From: Rhodanobacter sp. C01
Lineage (GTDB): Bacteria > Pseudomonadota > Gammaproteobacteria > Xanthomonadales > Rhodanobacteraceae
NCBI RefSeq assembly: GCF_002001045.1
Contig: NZ_MUNR01000010.1
Location: 352,310 to 416,309 of the forward strand
Direction of reading: 5' to 3'
Length of the DNA stretch: 64,000 nt
Below, piece after piece: positions 17,761 through 26,177 of the stretch. A program made the position numbers and the translations under genes. Under the pieces are notes generated by a model. It saw nothing but the letters and a program-made list of their open reading frames with translations. It was not told where the DNA came from and did not search any database. The stretch's first letter is position 1; every line of letters starts with the position of its first letter.

Positions 17761-20700
17761 TACAGCGTCGCTCCGAGCAATTCGATTTCAGCGAGAGCCT
17801 GCTTCGTGCTATTCGGTTCAAAACGCAGCCGGTAATACGCATAGCTGCCCGGTTCATGCACGGCAAAGGCACGTGTCTGCTGCGGCCATGCAAAACGCTC
17901 GTGTCGGCGCGCATCCAGCGTGTGCCAATGCTGGCCATCGCCGGATGCCTGCAGCTGCCAGCCCGAGGGTGCCGCGGCGCGGGCGCCAGAGGTGAGCGTG
18001 AGCATCGCGACCTCACGTGGTTGTGCGAAGTGCCAGCTGATCGTGGTCGCTACCGAGGGCAGCACGGCTTCGGTGCTGCTGTCGTTGTCGGACAGCGCCG
18101 CCAACTGCGGGATGGCTGGTGAGCTGCTGACTTCACCCCGGCCGCCATCGGTGAGATCGCGCAACGGTTGCGGCTTGCCGTGTGCGGTCAGTGACGGCGG
18201 CAACGCAGCTTCGTCGCTGCCCCACGTCGAAGGCTGCGGCCCCATCGTGAAATCCAGCGTGGCACCCTGCGCCAGCAGCGCGTGCGGCAGGATCAGCCGG
18301 TTCCACGGCTGGCCGTTGACGCGCAGGCTCTGGATATAGCGGTTGCTGTCGCTGACCGCGGGTGCATTGATCACGATGTGTTTGCCGTTCTCCAGCCGGA
18401 TATCCATGTGCGGAAAATACGGCGCGCCGATCACGTAGTCGGGCGTGCCCATGCGCAGCGGATAGAAACCGGCGGCGCTGAACAGATACCAGCCGGACAT
18501 CTCGCCGTTGTCCTCGTCGCCGAGATAGCCCTGGCCGATCTCGCTGCCGACGTAGAGGCGCGACAGCACGTCGCGCACCTTGTCCTGTGCCTTCCAGGGC
18601 TGCCCGGCGAGGTCGTACATGTAGATGATGTGGTGCGAGGGCTGGTTGCTGTGGCCGTACTGACCCATGCGTACCGCACGTGCCTCCAGCATCTCGTGGA
18701 TCGGCTCGCCGTAGCTGCCGACGTGGAAGTTGCCCGGCATGGCAAAGAACGCATCGAGCTTGGCGGCCAGTCCTGCGCGACCGCCATACAACGCGGCGAG
18801 GCCGGCACCGTCCTGCGGGGCGTGGAAGGCCATGTTCCATGCGTCGGTTTCGGTGTAGTCCCCGCCCCAGCGGATCGGATCGAAATCCTTGGCGTCGTAG
18901 CGCCAGCGGCCGGCAGCATCGCGGCCGACGAAGAAGCCCACTGCGGGATCGAGCAGGTTGACGTAGTCGAGCGCGCGGTTGTGGAAGTACGTCGCATCGT
19001 CAGCGTAATGCTCTGCATACGGATCGTCCGCCGCGGGTCGCTGCGCCAGCGCAGCAGCCAGGTTACCGATCGCGAAGTCGTTGATATAGCCGTCCATCGA
19101 CCACGACAATCCTTCATCCACGCCGGTGTCGGTGTAGCCGTTGAAGATCGAACGCTGCAGGCCCTTGCGGCCGGTGCCGGCGAGTGGACTGACCACCGTG
19201 GCGTCCTTCAGCGCGGACTGGTAGAACGAACGCACGTCGAAGTTGTGCACACCCTTCAGCCAGGCATCGCTGAACGCCACGTCGGCGCTGGTGCCGACCA
19301 TCAGGTCGGCGTAGCCGGGCGACGACCAGCGCGCGATCCAGCCGCCGTCGCGATACTGCTGCACGAAGCCGTCGATCATCTCGCCGGCCTGCGTCGGCGT
19401 GAACAAGCTGTAAGCCGGCCACGCGGTACGGTAGGTATCCCAGAAGCCGTTGTTGACGTAGGGCTTGCCATCGACGATGCGCGCGCCGGTCTGCGTGTCG
19501 GTATCGCTGCCGGTCGGCACGGAGAATGGGCTGGCGTACTGGTAATGCGGCTGCGCTGCACTGCCGGTGTTCTCGTACGCCTCGTTCGGATACAGGAACA
19601 GGCGATAGAGATTGGAATACAGCGTGGTGAGTTCGTCGCGACTGGCGCCCTGTACCTGTACCGCGCCGAGCACGCTGTCCCATTGCTGCTGCGCACGCTC
19701 ACTCACGCCTTCCAGCGTGTCATCAGGCGCGATCTCCAGCGCGAGATTGTGCCTGGCCTGGTCGAGGCTGATCAGCGAGGTTGCGATGCGCAGGTTCACG
19801 ACTTTTTGCGTACGCGTGTCGAAGCCGAGCCATGCGGCGACATGGTCGCGACCGGCACCGGTCAGCCGGCCGCTGCGCTGCACCGGCTGATCAACCGTGC
19901 CGTAGAAGAACAGCCGCGTGGCGCCGGTGGAAAGCCGGCTTTTGACATCGGACCAGCCGCTGAAGCTGCGCCCGGCGGGGTCCAGCGCGATGCTGCCATG
20001 GTCGTTGATGTTGTCGAACAACAGTTGCGCCTGCGGCCCGGCGAAAGTGAAGCGGAACATTGCTGCGTGGTCGGTTGGCGCGATCTCGGTGACGATGCCG
20101 CTGTCGAACGCCACGCGGTAATCGTGCGCATGCGCCGTCTCGTTGGCATGGCTGAAGCTGAGCGAGCGCGCCATGCGATCGAGCAACGGCACGCCATCGG
20201 CCTGTGCCTCGGGCATCATCTGCAGGGTCTGACGATCGCCCATCCACGGACTCGGCTCGTGCGACAGCGCGAACGCCTGCAGCCGTGGCCGGTTGTCCGG
20301 GCCGTTGTGATCCTGGTACTGATACAGCCAGTTGCCGCTGGCGTCGGTCACCGGCGTCCAGAAATTGAAACCGTGCGGCACCGCCAGTGCGGGAAAGGTA
20401 TTGCCGCGCGAGAAGCGGGCGTTGGCGTTGCTGCCGCGACGCGTATCGACGAAGTCGCTCGGTCCCTGACGCGCATCGGCTGGTTTGGTGCCGATGCGCA
20501 GGTCGTCCAGGTAACCCTCGAACGCAGCCGCAGGGCCATCGTGGTCGAGCACGATCTGGCGGATGCGTCGTCCCGCGGCAACGTGGCCAAGATCGATCGA
20601 TACGACATTCCACTGATCCGGATACAGCGTACGGCCCTCACCCTGCCCACGTGCCGTGGCGGCGATGCGATGCTGATCCCGCGCACCATGCGTGGACAGG

Positions 20701-21140
20701 CGCGTGCCGTCGTCGAAAACCAGATCCACCGCGACGTAGTTGGCCGGGTTGCGCAGGTCGCCTTCGACGCGTTGGGGAAAAATCACATAGGACAGTTGCG
20801 TATCGGCCCGTATCGGCAGGTCGACATCGAACAGGCGCTGCTGCTGAGGGCCGGCCGCCGTGCCCTGGTAGTGCAGCGAATGCAGCCCCGTGAAGCCGGC
20901 GTCCGGTTTGGCATCAAGCGCAAACGCCTTGGCGGGACCGCCCGCCACCTGCGCCGCGAATGCGGCATGCGGCGCCGCCGGCAGGGGCGTGGGTTCGCCG
21001 GGTTCAAACGAGGTCTGGAACAGGCCCGGACTCGATACAGCCGGGATCTCGCCATGCGGCGCAGCTGCATGGACAGCGGCGGCTCCCATCACTGCCGCCA
21101 TGCCCAGATACAGGGTGCGACGCCATGTCGAAGTCTTCAT
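17760..21140 (-). CDS. GH92 family glycoside hydrolase (alpha-mannosidase type), exported
   Basis: A 1126-residue enzyme with a signal peptide (MKTSTWRRTLYLGMAAVMGAAAVHA). An N-terminal beta domain is followed by the GH92 start VDTRRGSNANARFSRGNTFPALAVPHG and the long (alpha/alpha)6 catalytic part, with YPNEAYENTGSAAQPHYQYASPF, NNGFWDTYRTAWPAYSLF and GDEDNGEMSGWYLFSAAGFYPL near residue 875; the DNGEMSGWY segment carries conserved acidic residues. A C-terminal F5/8 type C-like domain (WQLQASGDGQHWHTLDARR...YAYYRLRFE) may bind carbohydrate. GH92 enzymes are Ca2+-dependent exo-alpha-mannosidases. An earlier in-frame ATG at 21206 is rejected because the signal peptide starts later. Confidence 0.93.
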   Translation of the reverse strand: MKTSTWRRTLYLGMAAVMGAAAVHAAAPHGEIPAVSSPGLFQTSFEPGEPTPLPAAPHAAFAAQVAGGPAKAFALDAKPDAGFTGLHSLHYQGTAAGPQQQRLFDVDLPIRADTQLSYVIFPQRVEGDLRNPANYVAVDLVFDDGTRLSTHGARDQHRIAATARGQGEGRTLYPDQWNVVSIDLGHVAAGRRIRQIVLDHDGPAAAFEGYLDDLRIGTKPADARQGPSDFVDTRRGSNANARFSRGNTFPALAVPHGFNFWTPVTDASGNWLYQYQDHNGPDNRPRLQAFALSHEPSPWMGDRQTLQMMPEAQADGVPLLDRMARSLSFSHANETAHAHDYRVAFDSGIVTEIAPTDHAAMFRFTFAGPQAQLLFDNINDHGSIALDPAGRSFSGWSDVKSRLSTGATRLFFYGTVDQPVQRSGRLTGAGRDHVAAWLGFDTRTQKVVNLRIATSLISLDQARHNLALEIAPDDTLEGVSERAQQQWDSVLGAVQVQGASRDELTTLYSNLYRLFLYPNEAYENTGSAAQPHYQYASPFSVPTGSDTDTQTGARIVDGKPYVNNGFWDTYRTAWPAYSLFTPTQAGEMIDGFVQQYRDGGWIARWSSPGYADLMVGTSADVAFSDAWLKGVHNFDVRSFYQSALKDATVVSPLAGTGRKGLQRSIFNGYTDTGVDEGLSWSMDGYINDFAIGNLAAALAQRPAADDPYAEHYADDATYFHNRALDYVNLLDPAVGFFVGRDAAGRWRYDAKDFDPIRWGGDYTETDAWNMAFHAPQDGAGLAALYGGRAGLAAKLDAFFAMPGNFHVGSYGEPIHEMLEARAVRMGQYGHSNQPSHHIIYMYDLAGQPWKAQDKVRDVLSRLYVGSEIGQGYLGDEDNGEMSGWYLFSAAGFYPLRMGTPDYVIGAPYFPHMDIRLENGKHIVINAPAVSDSNRYIQSLRVNGQPWNRLILPHALLAQGATLDFTMGPQPSTWGSDEAALPPSLTAHGKPQPLRDLTDGGRGEVSSSPAIPQLAALSDNDSSTEAVLPSVATTISWHFAQPREVAMLTLTSGARAAAPSGWQLQASGDGQHWHTLDARRHERFAWPQQTRAFAVHEPGSYAYYRLRFEPNSTKQALAEIELLGATL

Positions 21141-21285
21141 GACCGGGCCTCTGAAGCCGTCGCCAAGTCTGGCGAGCAACGGCATGGTGGCGGTTGCCGG
21201 CCTCAAGTTGACCGGAATATCCGATTTGACTCGATCTAAATTTACGCTGTCAAACCGCAGTGCGACATAAAGCCGGCTACGCGGC

Positions 21286-22293
21286 TCAATGTCGGTCGGC
21301 GATCGCGTTGAAGCGCGCGGCGATGTAGTCGTCGGTGAAGCTGGTCATGCCGTAGCCGCGAATGAAGCCGCAGTGGCCGCCGAAGTCGGCAATGTCGAGC
21401 TCCACGTTCGATGGCAGCTGGAGCTTCTCGAAGGCGTCGACCGGGATCACCGGGTCGTCGCGCGCGGTGAGGATGGTGGCGGGAATCTGCATCGCCAGCA
21501 TGGCATCGCCGGCTACCGAATAACCGTCCAGATACTGTTGCAGTGTCTTGAAGTCGGTATGCCGCAGCACCATTGCCTCGGTCAGCCCGCGCAGGTTCTG
21601 CTTCAGCTCGGACATCTCGAAATACTGATGCTGAGGAAACGCGGCCTGCTTGGCCTGCAACGAGTGGCGCCACTTGCGCATGAAGTAGGCCTGGTAGAAC
21701 CACGGCGCGGATTCCTCCAGCGAGAACAGACCCTCGCCGGGATCGATGATCGGGCACACCGCCAGCACGTAGCTCAATGGAATGCCCACGCGCGAGGTCT
21801 GCAGCGCGGCGCGCAGTGCGAAGTTGCCGCCCAGCGAGAAGCCGGCCAGCGCGATCGGGCGTGCCGGCCAGCGCTGCGCGATATCTCCCAGCGCATGCAC
21901 CACTTCGTCAATGCGGCAGGAGTGGAACAGCGCCTCGTTGAGCCCGTGGCTGTCGCCGTGGTCGCGGAAATTCAGCCGGAAGATATCCCAGCCGTCGGCG
22001 AGCAGGCGGCTGCCGGTCTGCAGCACATAGGTGGAATCGACGCTGCCCTCCCAGCCGTGGAACAGCACGGCAAGACCGCGCGACTTCGGCTGGACCTTCT
22101 GCGCTGTATAGGCGCCGGTCAGACGTACGCCGCCGCCGCCATCAACCACAACTGCCTCTGCACCTTCCATCACCGTCTGCGCCGCACGCGGCAGCAGCAT
22201 GCGACGTACGCCGCTGGAGGACAGCATGGTCTGGATGTGACCGCTGCGCAGCGGCCAGGGCGGACGGAAATCCTTTCCGCTCGGCAGGCTCAT
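21286..22293 (-). CDS. YheT-like alpha/beta-hydrolase
   Basis: A 335-residue cytoplasmic hydrolase. The N-terminus FRPPWPLRSGHIQTMLSS is the hallmark of the YheT/ABHD1-3 group. The nucleophile elbow is GFSLGGNF, the acid lies in ILTARDDPVIPVDAF, and the histidine in DFGGHCGFIRGYG. LFHGWEGSVDSTYVLQTG gives the oxyanion-hole region. Homologues act as lipases or esterases of unknown substrate. The gene overlaps the acyltransferase gene by four bases (22290-22293), suggesting coupled translation and a shared lipid-related role. Confidence 0.9.
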   Translation of the reverse strand: MSLPSGKDFRPPWPLRSGHIQTMLSSSGVRRMLLPRAAQTVMEGAEAVVVDGGGGVRLTGAYTAQKVQPKSRGLAVLFHGWEGSVDSTYVLQTGSRLLADGWDIFRLNFRDHGDSHGLNEALFHSCRIDEVVHALGDIAQRWPARPIALAGFSLGGNFALRAALQTSRVGIPLSYVLAVCPIIDPGEGLFSLEESAPWFYQAYFMRKWRHSLQAKQAAFPQHQYFEMSELKQNLRGLTEAMVLRHTDFKTLQQYLDGYSVAGDAMLAMQIPATILTARDDPVIPVDAFEKLQLPSNVELDIADFGGHCGFIRGYGMTSFTDDYIAARFNAIADRH

Positions 22294-23105
22294 GCGCGCT
22301 GGATGTCCGGCACGACATCCTGCAACGCTGCGTCGATGCGCTCGCGCGACTGTTCGGCCATGCGACGGCGTGCATCCGGACTGGCCGGTACCGGCGCGAG
22401 GAAATGCACTTCGGCATCCATCGGCGCTTCACCCAGCAGACGCACGATATTGCCCATGAAACTCTCGTCTTCGCGGAAACCGGCATCAATGACGCGACGG
22501 CCACCTCGCGCAAAGCGCAGCGCCACTGGCTGCACCGGTACCTCGGCATCCAGCGCGGCCTGGAAGATGCGCGCATGGAATACCTTGAGCACGCCGTTGT
22601 AACCGGTGCCGCCTTCGGGGAATACCGCCACCGAACGGCCCTCGTGCAGCCGCTCGACCATCACCTGCATCACGGCCGACAGCGAATGGTTGCTGCCGCG
22701 GCGATGGAAGATGGTGCCGCCGTTCGCAGCGAGCCAGCCGACCAACGGCCAGCTGGCGATCTCGGCCTTGGCCACGAAACAGGCGGCACGCTGGCTGTGC
22801 AGCATCTCGATGTCGATCCACGAGGTGTGGTTGGCGACGAACAGCACCGGATCGGCCAATGGCTGGCCAATCCGTACCGAGCGCAACCCGAAGATACGCA
22901 GCAGCGCGACCGACCACCAGCGGATCATGCGGTGGGCGAACGGCTCGCGACCGTTTCGCATCACGCGGTGCCGGTTCCAGCTCATGATGAAGGCGCACAG
23001 CAGGACGCCCAGCACAATGTGCAGCAGCAGCAGCGGTACGCGCCACAGGTAACGCAGCGGGCGCAGCAGGTCGCGTTTGGGAGTCGTTGCGGTGTCGATG
23101 CTCAT
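22290..23105 (-). CDS. Lysophospholipid acyltransferase (PlsC-like)
   Basis: A 271-residue membrane-bound acyltransferase. An N-terminal hydrophobic segment (LWRVPLLLLHIVLGVLLCAFIMSW) is followed by the catalytic HX4D motif in NHTSWIDIEML, the glycerol-phosphate binding block IFHRRGSN and the FPEGGTGYNGVLKVFHARIF motif. It should transfer acyl groups to a lysophospholipid, as in phosphatidic acid or ornithine-lipid synthesis. It is translated ahead of the YheT-like hydrolase with a four-base overlap. The start codon is followed by a short basic N-terminus. Confidence 0.92.
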   Translation of the reverse strand: MSIDTATTPKRDLLRPLRYLWRVPLLLLHIVLGVLLCAFIMSWNRHRVMRNGREPFAHRMIRWWSVALLRIFGLRSVRIGQPLADPVLFVANHTSWIDIEMLHSQRAACFVAKAEIASWPLVGWLAANGGTIFHRRGSNHSLSAVMQVMVERLHEGRSVAVFPEGGTGYNGVLKVFHARIFQAALDAEVPVQPVALRFARGGRRVIDAGFREDESFMGNIVRLLGEAPMDAEVHFLAPVPASPDARRRMAEQSRERIDAALQDVVPDIQRA

Positions 23106-23146
23106 CAGTCGATTAGTTTAACGTCACTCGGCATGGCCACGGGTAC

Positions 23147-23623
23147 TCAACGTTCCAGCTGGCTCAGCGGCAGCGACGGCGAACGCTTCACCGTGCGCAG
23201 CACGAAGCTGGAATTGACATCGGCCACGCCAGCGGCGTTCAACAAATGGTCGAGCAGGAAACGCGAGAAATCCTGCAAATCGGCCACATAGACATGCAGC
23301 AGGTAGTCCATGTCACCGGTCAGCGCGTGACATGCGACAACCTCATCCCAACCGTTGACGTGCTCGACGAAATGCTCGATCGCGCCGGCCTCGTGCCGGG
23401 CCAGCTGTACGCGCACGAACGCCTGCAGACCCAGGCCGACCGCCTGCGGATCGATCTGCGCGGCATAGCCGGTGATGATGCCGTCCGCTTCCAGCCGTTG
23501 CAGCCGGCGCAAACAGGCCGATGCCGACAGGCTGACCCGCTCGGCCAACTCCGCATTGGTAATGCGGCCTTCGCTTTGCAGCACCGCGAGCAGACGCAGG
23601 TCAGTACGGTCGAGTGACGTCAT
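23147..23623 (-). CDS. Lrp/AsnC family transcriptional regulator
   Basis: A 158-residue regulator. The N-terminal AsnC-type HTH reads MTSLDRTDLRLLAVLQSEGRITNAELAERVSLSASACLRRLQRLEADGII, and the C-terminal RAM (ligand) domain includes VRVQLARHEAGAIEHFVEHVNGWDEVVACHALTGDMDYLLHVYVADLQDFSRFL. The family responds to amino acids. It is divergent from phhA with 144 bases between starts, a layout often seen for Lrp-type activators of phenylalanine catabolism. The ATG at 23623 is preferred over an upstream in-frame ATG at 23671, which would add 16 untypical residues. Confidence 0.93.
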   Translation of the reverse strand: MTSLDRTDLRLLAVLQSEGRITNAELAERVSLSASACLRRLQRLEADGIITGYAAQIDPQAVGLGLQAFVRVQLARHEAGAIEHFVEHVNGWDEVVACHALTGDMDYLLHVYVADLQDFSRFLLDHLLNAAGVADVNSSFVLRTVKRSPSLPLSQLER

Positions 23624-23652
23624 GTGCAATAAAACTCCATTCATGCCATATG

Positions 23653-23693
23653 TTGCGCAAGGATGATGCAATTAATAGCGTTGCCTTGGCAAC
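23653..23693. promoter_or_regulatory. Candidate Lrp-type operator cluster upstream of phhA
   Basis: Between the divergent Lrp and phhA starts lie TTGCGCAA (23653-23660), an exact palindrome, and GTTGCC-TT-GGCAAC (23680-23693), a 14-base palindrome with six-base arms. The two centres are about 30 bases apart, roughly three helical turns. Lrp/AsnC dimers favour such phased half-sites; assignment to this regulator is inference. Confidence 0.4.
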
Positions 23694-23767
23694 AAAACAA
23701 GCTTCATGCGCCGGATCCCCCGTATGCTGTGAAGCGGATCACCCCTGTCACGCCGGAACCCGACACC

Positions 23768-24661
23768 ATGGAAAACACCACGCCCCGCAAGGTCGAACAT
23801 CAACAGACCGATCGCGGCTATGTGCCGGTCTACGCCACCGGCGTGGTCGAGCAGCCGTGGGCCAGTTACAGCAGGACCGACCACGAGGTATGGGACACCC
23901 TGTTCAAGCGCCAGCGCGAGATGCTGCCCGGTCGCGCGTGCAAGGAGTTCATGGCCGGCGTCGAACGCTTCGGTCTCGGCGACGGCGGCATCCCGAAATT
24001 TGCCGAGCTCAACAAGGTCCTCGGCGCCGCCACCGGCTGGGAAGTGGTCGCAGTGGAAGGCCTGCTGCCGGACGAGGTGTTCTTCGATCACCTGGCCAAT
24101 CGCCGCTTCCCGGTCAGCTGGTGGATCCGCAAGCCCGACCAACTCGACTACCTCAGCGAACCGGACCTGTTCCACGACCTGTTCGGCCACGTGCCGCTAC
24201 TGCTCAACCCGGTGTTCGCCGACTACATGCAGGCGTACGGCCGCGGCGGCATGAAGGCCTTCGCGATCGGCCCCGAAGCGTTGATGAACCTCACCCGCCT
24301 GTACTGGTACACGGTGGAGTTCGGCCTGATCAACACCGACGAAGGCATGCGCATCTACGGCGCCGGCATCGTCAGCTCCAAGGGCGAGTCGATCTACTCG
24401 CTGGATTCTCCGTCACCGAACCGCATCGGCTTCGGCCTCGAACGCGTGATGAGCACGCGCTACCGCATCGATACCTATCAGCAGACCTACTTCGTGATCG
24501 ACAGCTTCGAGCAATTGTTCGATGCGACGCACCCCGACTTCACGCCGATCTACGCGAAGCTGCATGAATTGCCTGTGCACGCTGCCGGTGACGTGCTTGA
24601 TGGTGATCGCGTGTTCACCCGCGGCACCCGCGACGGCTGGGCGACCAACGCGGATACCTGA
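23768..24661 (+). CDS. phhA: Phenylalanine 4-monooxygenase
   Basis: A 297-residue cytoplasmic enzyme that hydroxylates phenylalanine to tyrosine using tetrahydrobiopterin, Fe(II) and O2. The iron ligands are visible as His136 and His141 in FHDLFGHVP and Glu184 in YWYTVEFGL, close to the positions known for the Chromobacterium enzyme. The pterin-binding and substrate regions (SWWIRKPDQLDYLSEPDLFHD, FGLERVMSTRYRIDTYQQTYFVIDSF) are intact. The bacterial single-domain length of about 290 is normal. The ATG at 23768 is chosen because upstream residues back to 23663 are not family-like. No pterin carbinolamine dehydratase (phhB) follows. Confidence 0.96.
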   Translation: MENTTPRKVEHQQTDRGYVPVYATGVVEQPWASYSRTDHEVWDTLFKRQREMLPGRACKEFMAGVERFGLGDGGIPKFAELNKVLGAATGWEVVAVEGLLPDEVFFDHLANRRFPVSWWIRKPDQLDYLSEPDLFHDLFGHVPLLLNPVFADYMQAYGRGGMKAFAIGPEALMNLTRLYWYTVEFGLINTDEGMRIYGAGIVSSKGESIYSLDSPSPNRIGFGLERVMSTRYRIDTYQQTYFVIDSFEQLFDATHPDFTPIYAKLHELPVHAAGDVLDGDRVFTRGTRDGWATNADT

Positions 24662-24741
24662 ACGTCCACCTCAAGCCATAAGGCAGCGCTTATCCACGAA
24701 CCGTGATCGTCCGTATGCGTTGCACTCGGTCTTACGCGGGC

Positions 24742-24975
24742 TCAGCTGTCTTGAATGAATCGAGAAGCGGACGAGAACATTTTCCTTACTTTGGCCCGCT
24801 GTCGCAGGCAGGCGTACCAGAGCCCCACGACGATCGGCACGGCAAGCGTGATCCAGGCCAGCGCCTTCCAGGCCAATTGCTCGCCGAGCAAGGCCGACAA
24901 CAAGCCAACGAGGCTGAGCACCGCCAGCAGAAGCGGCATGGACCAGATCTTTCGGAAATGGGATGTCTTGCTCAT
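24742..24975 (-). CDS. Small membrane protein linked to PepSY gene
   Basis: A 77-residue protein with two hydrophobic segments (MPLLLAVLSLVGLLSALLGE and WKALAWITLAVPIVVGLWYAC) and basic ends. No named family is certain; similar small proteins often follow PepSY genes in iron-uptake loci. Its start overlaps the stop of the PepSY gene by four bases (24972-24975), which supports it being translated as the last gene of the receptor-PepSY operon. Confidence 0.75.
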   Translation of the reverse strand: MSKTSHFRKIWSMPLLLAVLSLVGLLSALLGEQLAWKALAWITLAVPIVVGLWYACLRQRAKVRKMFSSASRFIQDS

Positions 24976-26171
24976 GGGCGAGCCTGCACGATCGCCGACG
25001 AAGGCAATTCCGCCGCCTCATGGGCCGCGACTACACGCGCCAGCCGTGCCGCCTGTGTTTGCCGCCGTGCGATCCACAAGTACAAGCCGCTGCCCAGAAC
25101 CACGATCGTGATGAGGTCCAGCAGCGCCCACAGGATCTTGAGCGCCAGGCCGCCGTAGTCGCCGAAATGCAGTGGCCTGGACACTTCGAGTGCACGCAGG
25201 TACCAGGGCATGCGCACCACCGCACTCAGCGCACCGCTGCGTGCGTCCACCAACACCGGCGTGAGCAGGCGCGAGGTCAGGGTACTCTCACCCTTGGCCC
25301 AGAACAGATAGTGATACGGACTGCCAAACGGATTGCCGGGATAGACGATGCTGGTTACCGCGGTGCCCGGTACCGCACGCTGGGCCGTCTCGAACGCCGC
25401 CTGCACTGAGGGCAACGCGTCCTGTGCAGACATCGGCTCATCCTTGTAAGAGGCCAGCATGGTCTTGACGTCGGTCTGCTGCCACAACGCAAACAGCGGG
25501 GTGGACAACTCGTTGATCACGCCGGTGACGCCGACCACGAGGGTCCACGCCAACACCACGATGCCGAGCAAGTTGTGCAGGTCCAGCCATTTCAACCGGC
25601 TGGAGCGACCATGGCGTACGGTGCCGAAGTCCAGCTTCTTCATGAAAGGCCCGTACAGCACCACGCCCGACACGATGGCGATCACGAACAGCAGCGCCAT
25701 CAGGCCGAGGAAAAGCTCGCCCGGCAGACCGGCGAACAGGTCGGTGTGCAGGGCAAGCATGATGTCCATGAAGGTCTTGGGTTGCTGCGACGCTGGCCTG
25801 GAAGTCTCCAGCACCTCGGCAGTGCGGGCGTCGAAGCGGATGAAATGCATGGAGTCGATATCGGCCTTCATCGTCGCGAATGAAGGCACCATCCACACAT
25901 AGACCTGTGGCTCCTCGTCGTCGGCAAACATCGAGGCAATCACCTGGTCGGGATACATTCGGCGACTGATCGTCGCCAGGCGGTCGTAGCTCGCCCGCGC
26001 CGTATCTTTCGGCAGCGTCACATAGTCATGCGGCTCCAGCCAACGATCGATCTCCTCGTGGAAGATCAGCGGCAGGCCAGTCAGACAGATCAGCAGCAGA
26101 AAGGCTGTGCATACCAGACTCGTCCACTTGTGGACGAGGTACCAGCGTTTGAGCGAGTGGGAAGCGATCAT
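24972..26171 (-). CDS. PepSY-associated TM helix protein
   Basis: A 399-residue inner-membrane protein. The N-terminus SLKRWYLVHKWTSLVCTAFLLLICLTGLPLIFHEEID is the classical first PepSY_TM helix with its WH(K)W motif. A periplasmic PepSY region, two central helices (LFAGLPGELFLGLMALLFVIAIVSGVVLYGPFMKK and DLHNLLGIVVLAWTLVVGVTGVINEL) and a C-terminal helix (WALLDLITIVVLGSGLYLWIARR) follow. Conserved histidines (LHTDLF, DLHNLLG) may bind haem or Fe; some relatives reduce ferric siderophores. It lies six bases downstream of the TonB-dependent receptor, so it probably releases iron from the imported siderophore. Confidence 0.92.
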   Translation of the reverse strand: MIASHSLKRWYLVHKWTSLVCTAFLLLICLTGLPLIFHEEIDRWLEPHDYVTLPKDTARASYDRLATISRRMYPDQVIASMFADDEEPQVYVWMVPSFATMKADIDSMHFIRFDARTAEVLETSRPASQQPKTFMDIMLALHTDLFAGLPGELFLGLMALLFVIAIVSGVVLYGPFMKKLDFGTVRHGRSSRLKWLDLHNLLGIVVLAWTLVVGVTGVINELSTPLFALWQQTDVKTMLASYKDEPMSAQDALPSVQAAFETAQRAVPGTAVTSIVYPGNPFGSPYHYLFWAKGESTLTSRLLTPVLVDARSGALSAVVRMPWYLRALEVSRPLHFGDYGGLALKILWALLDLITIVVLGSGLYLWIARRQTQAARLARVVAAHEAAELPSSAIVQARP

Positions 26172-26177
26172 CGCGCT

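Noticed and set aside
18282..21239. A 985-codon open frame on the plus strand opposite the GH92 gene
   Set aside because: The translated protein has no domain pattern and low-complexity composition, while the minus strand has full GH92 motifs.
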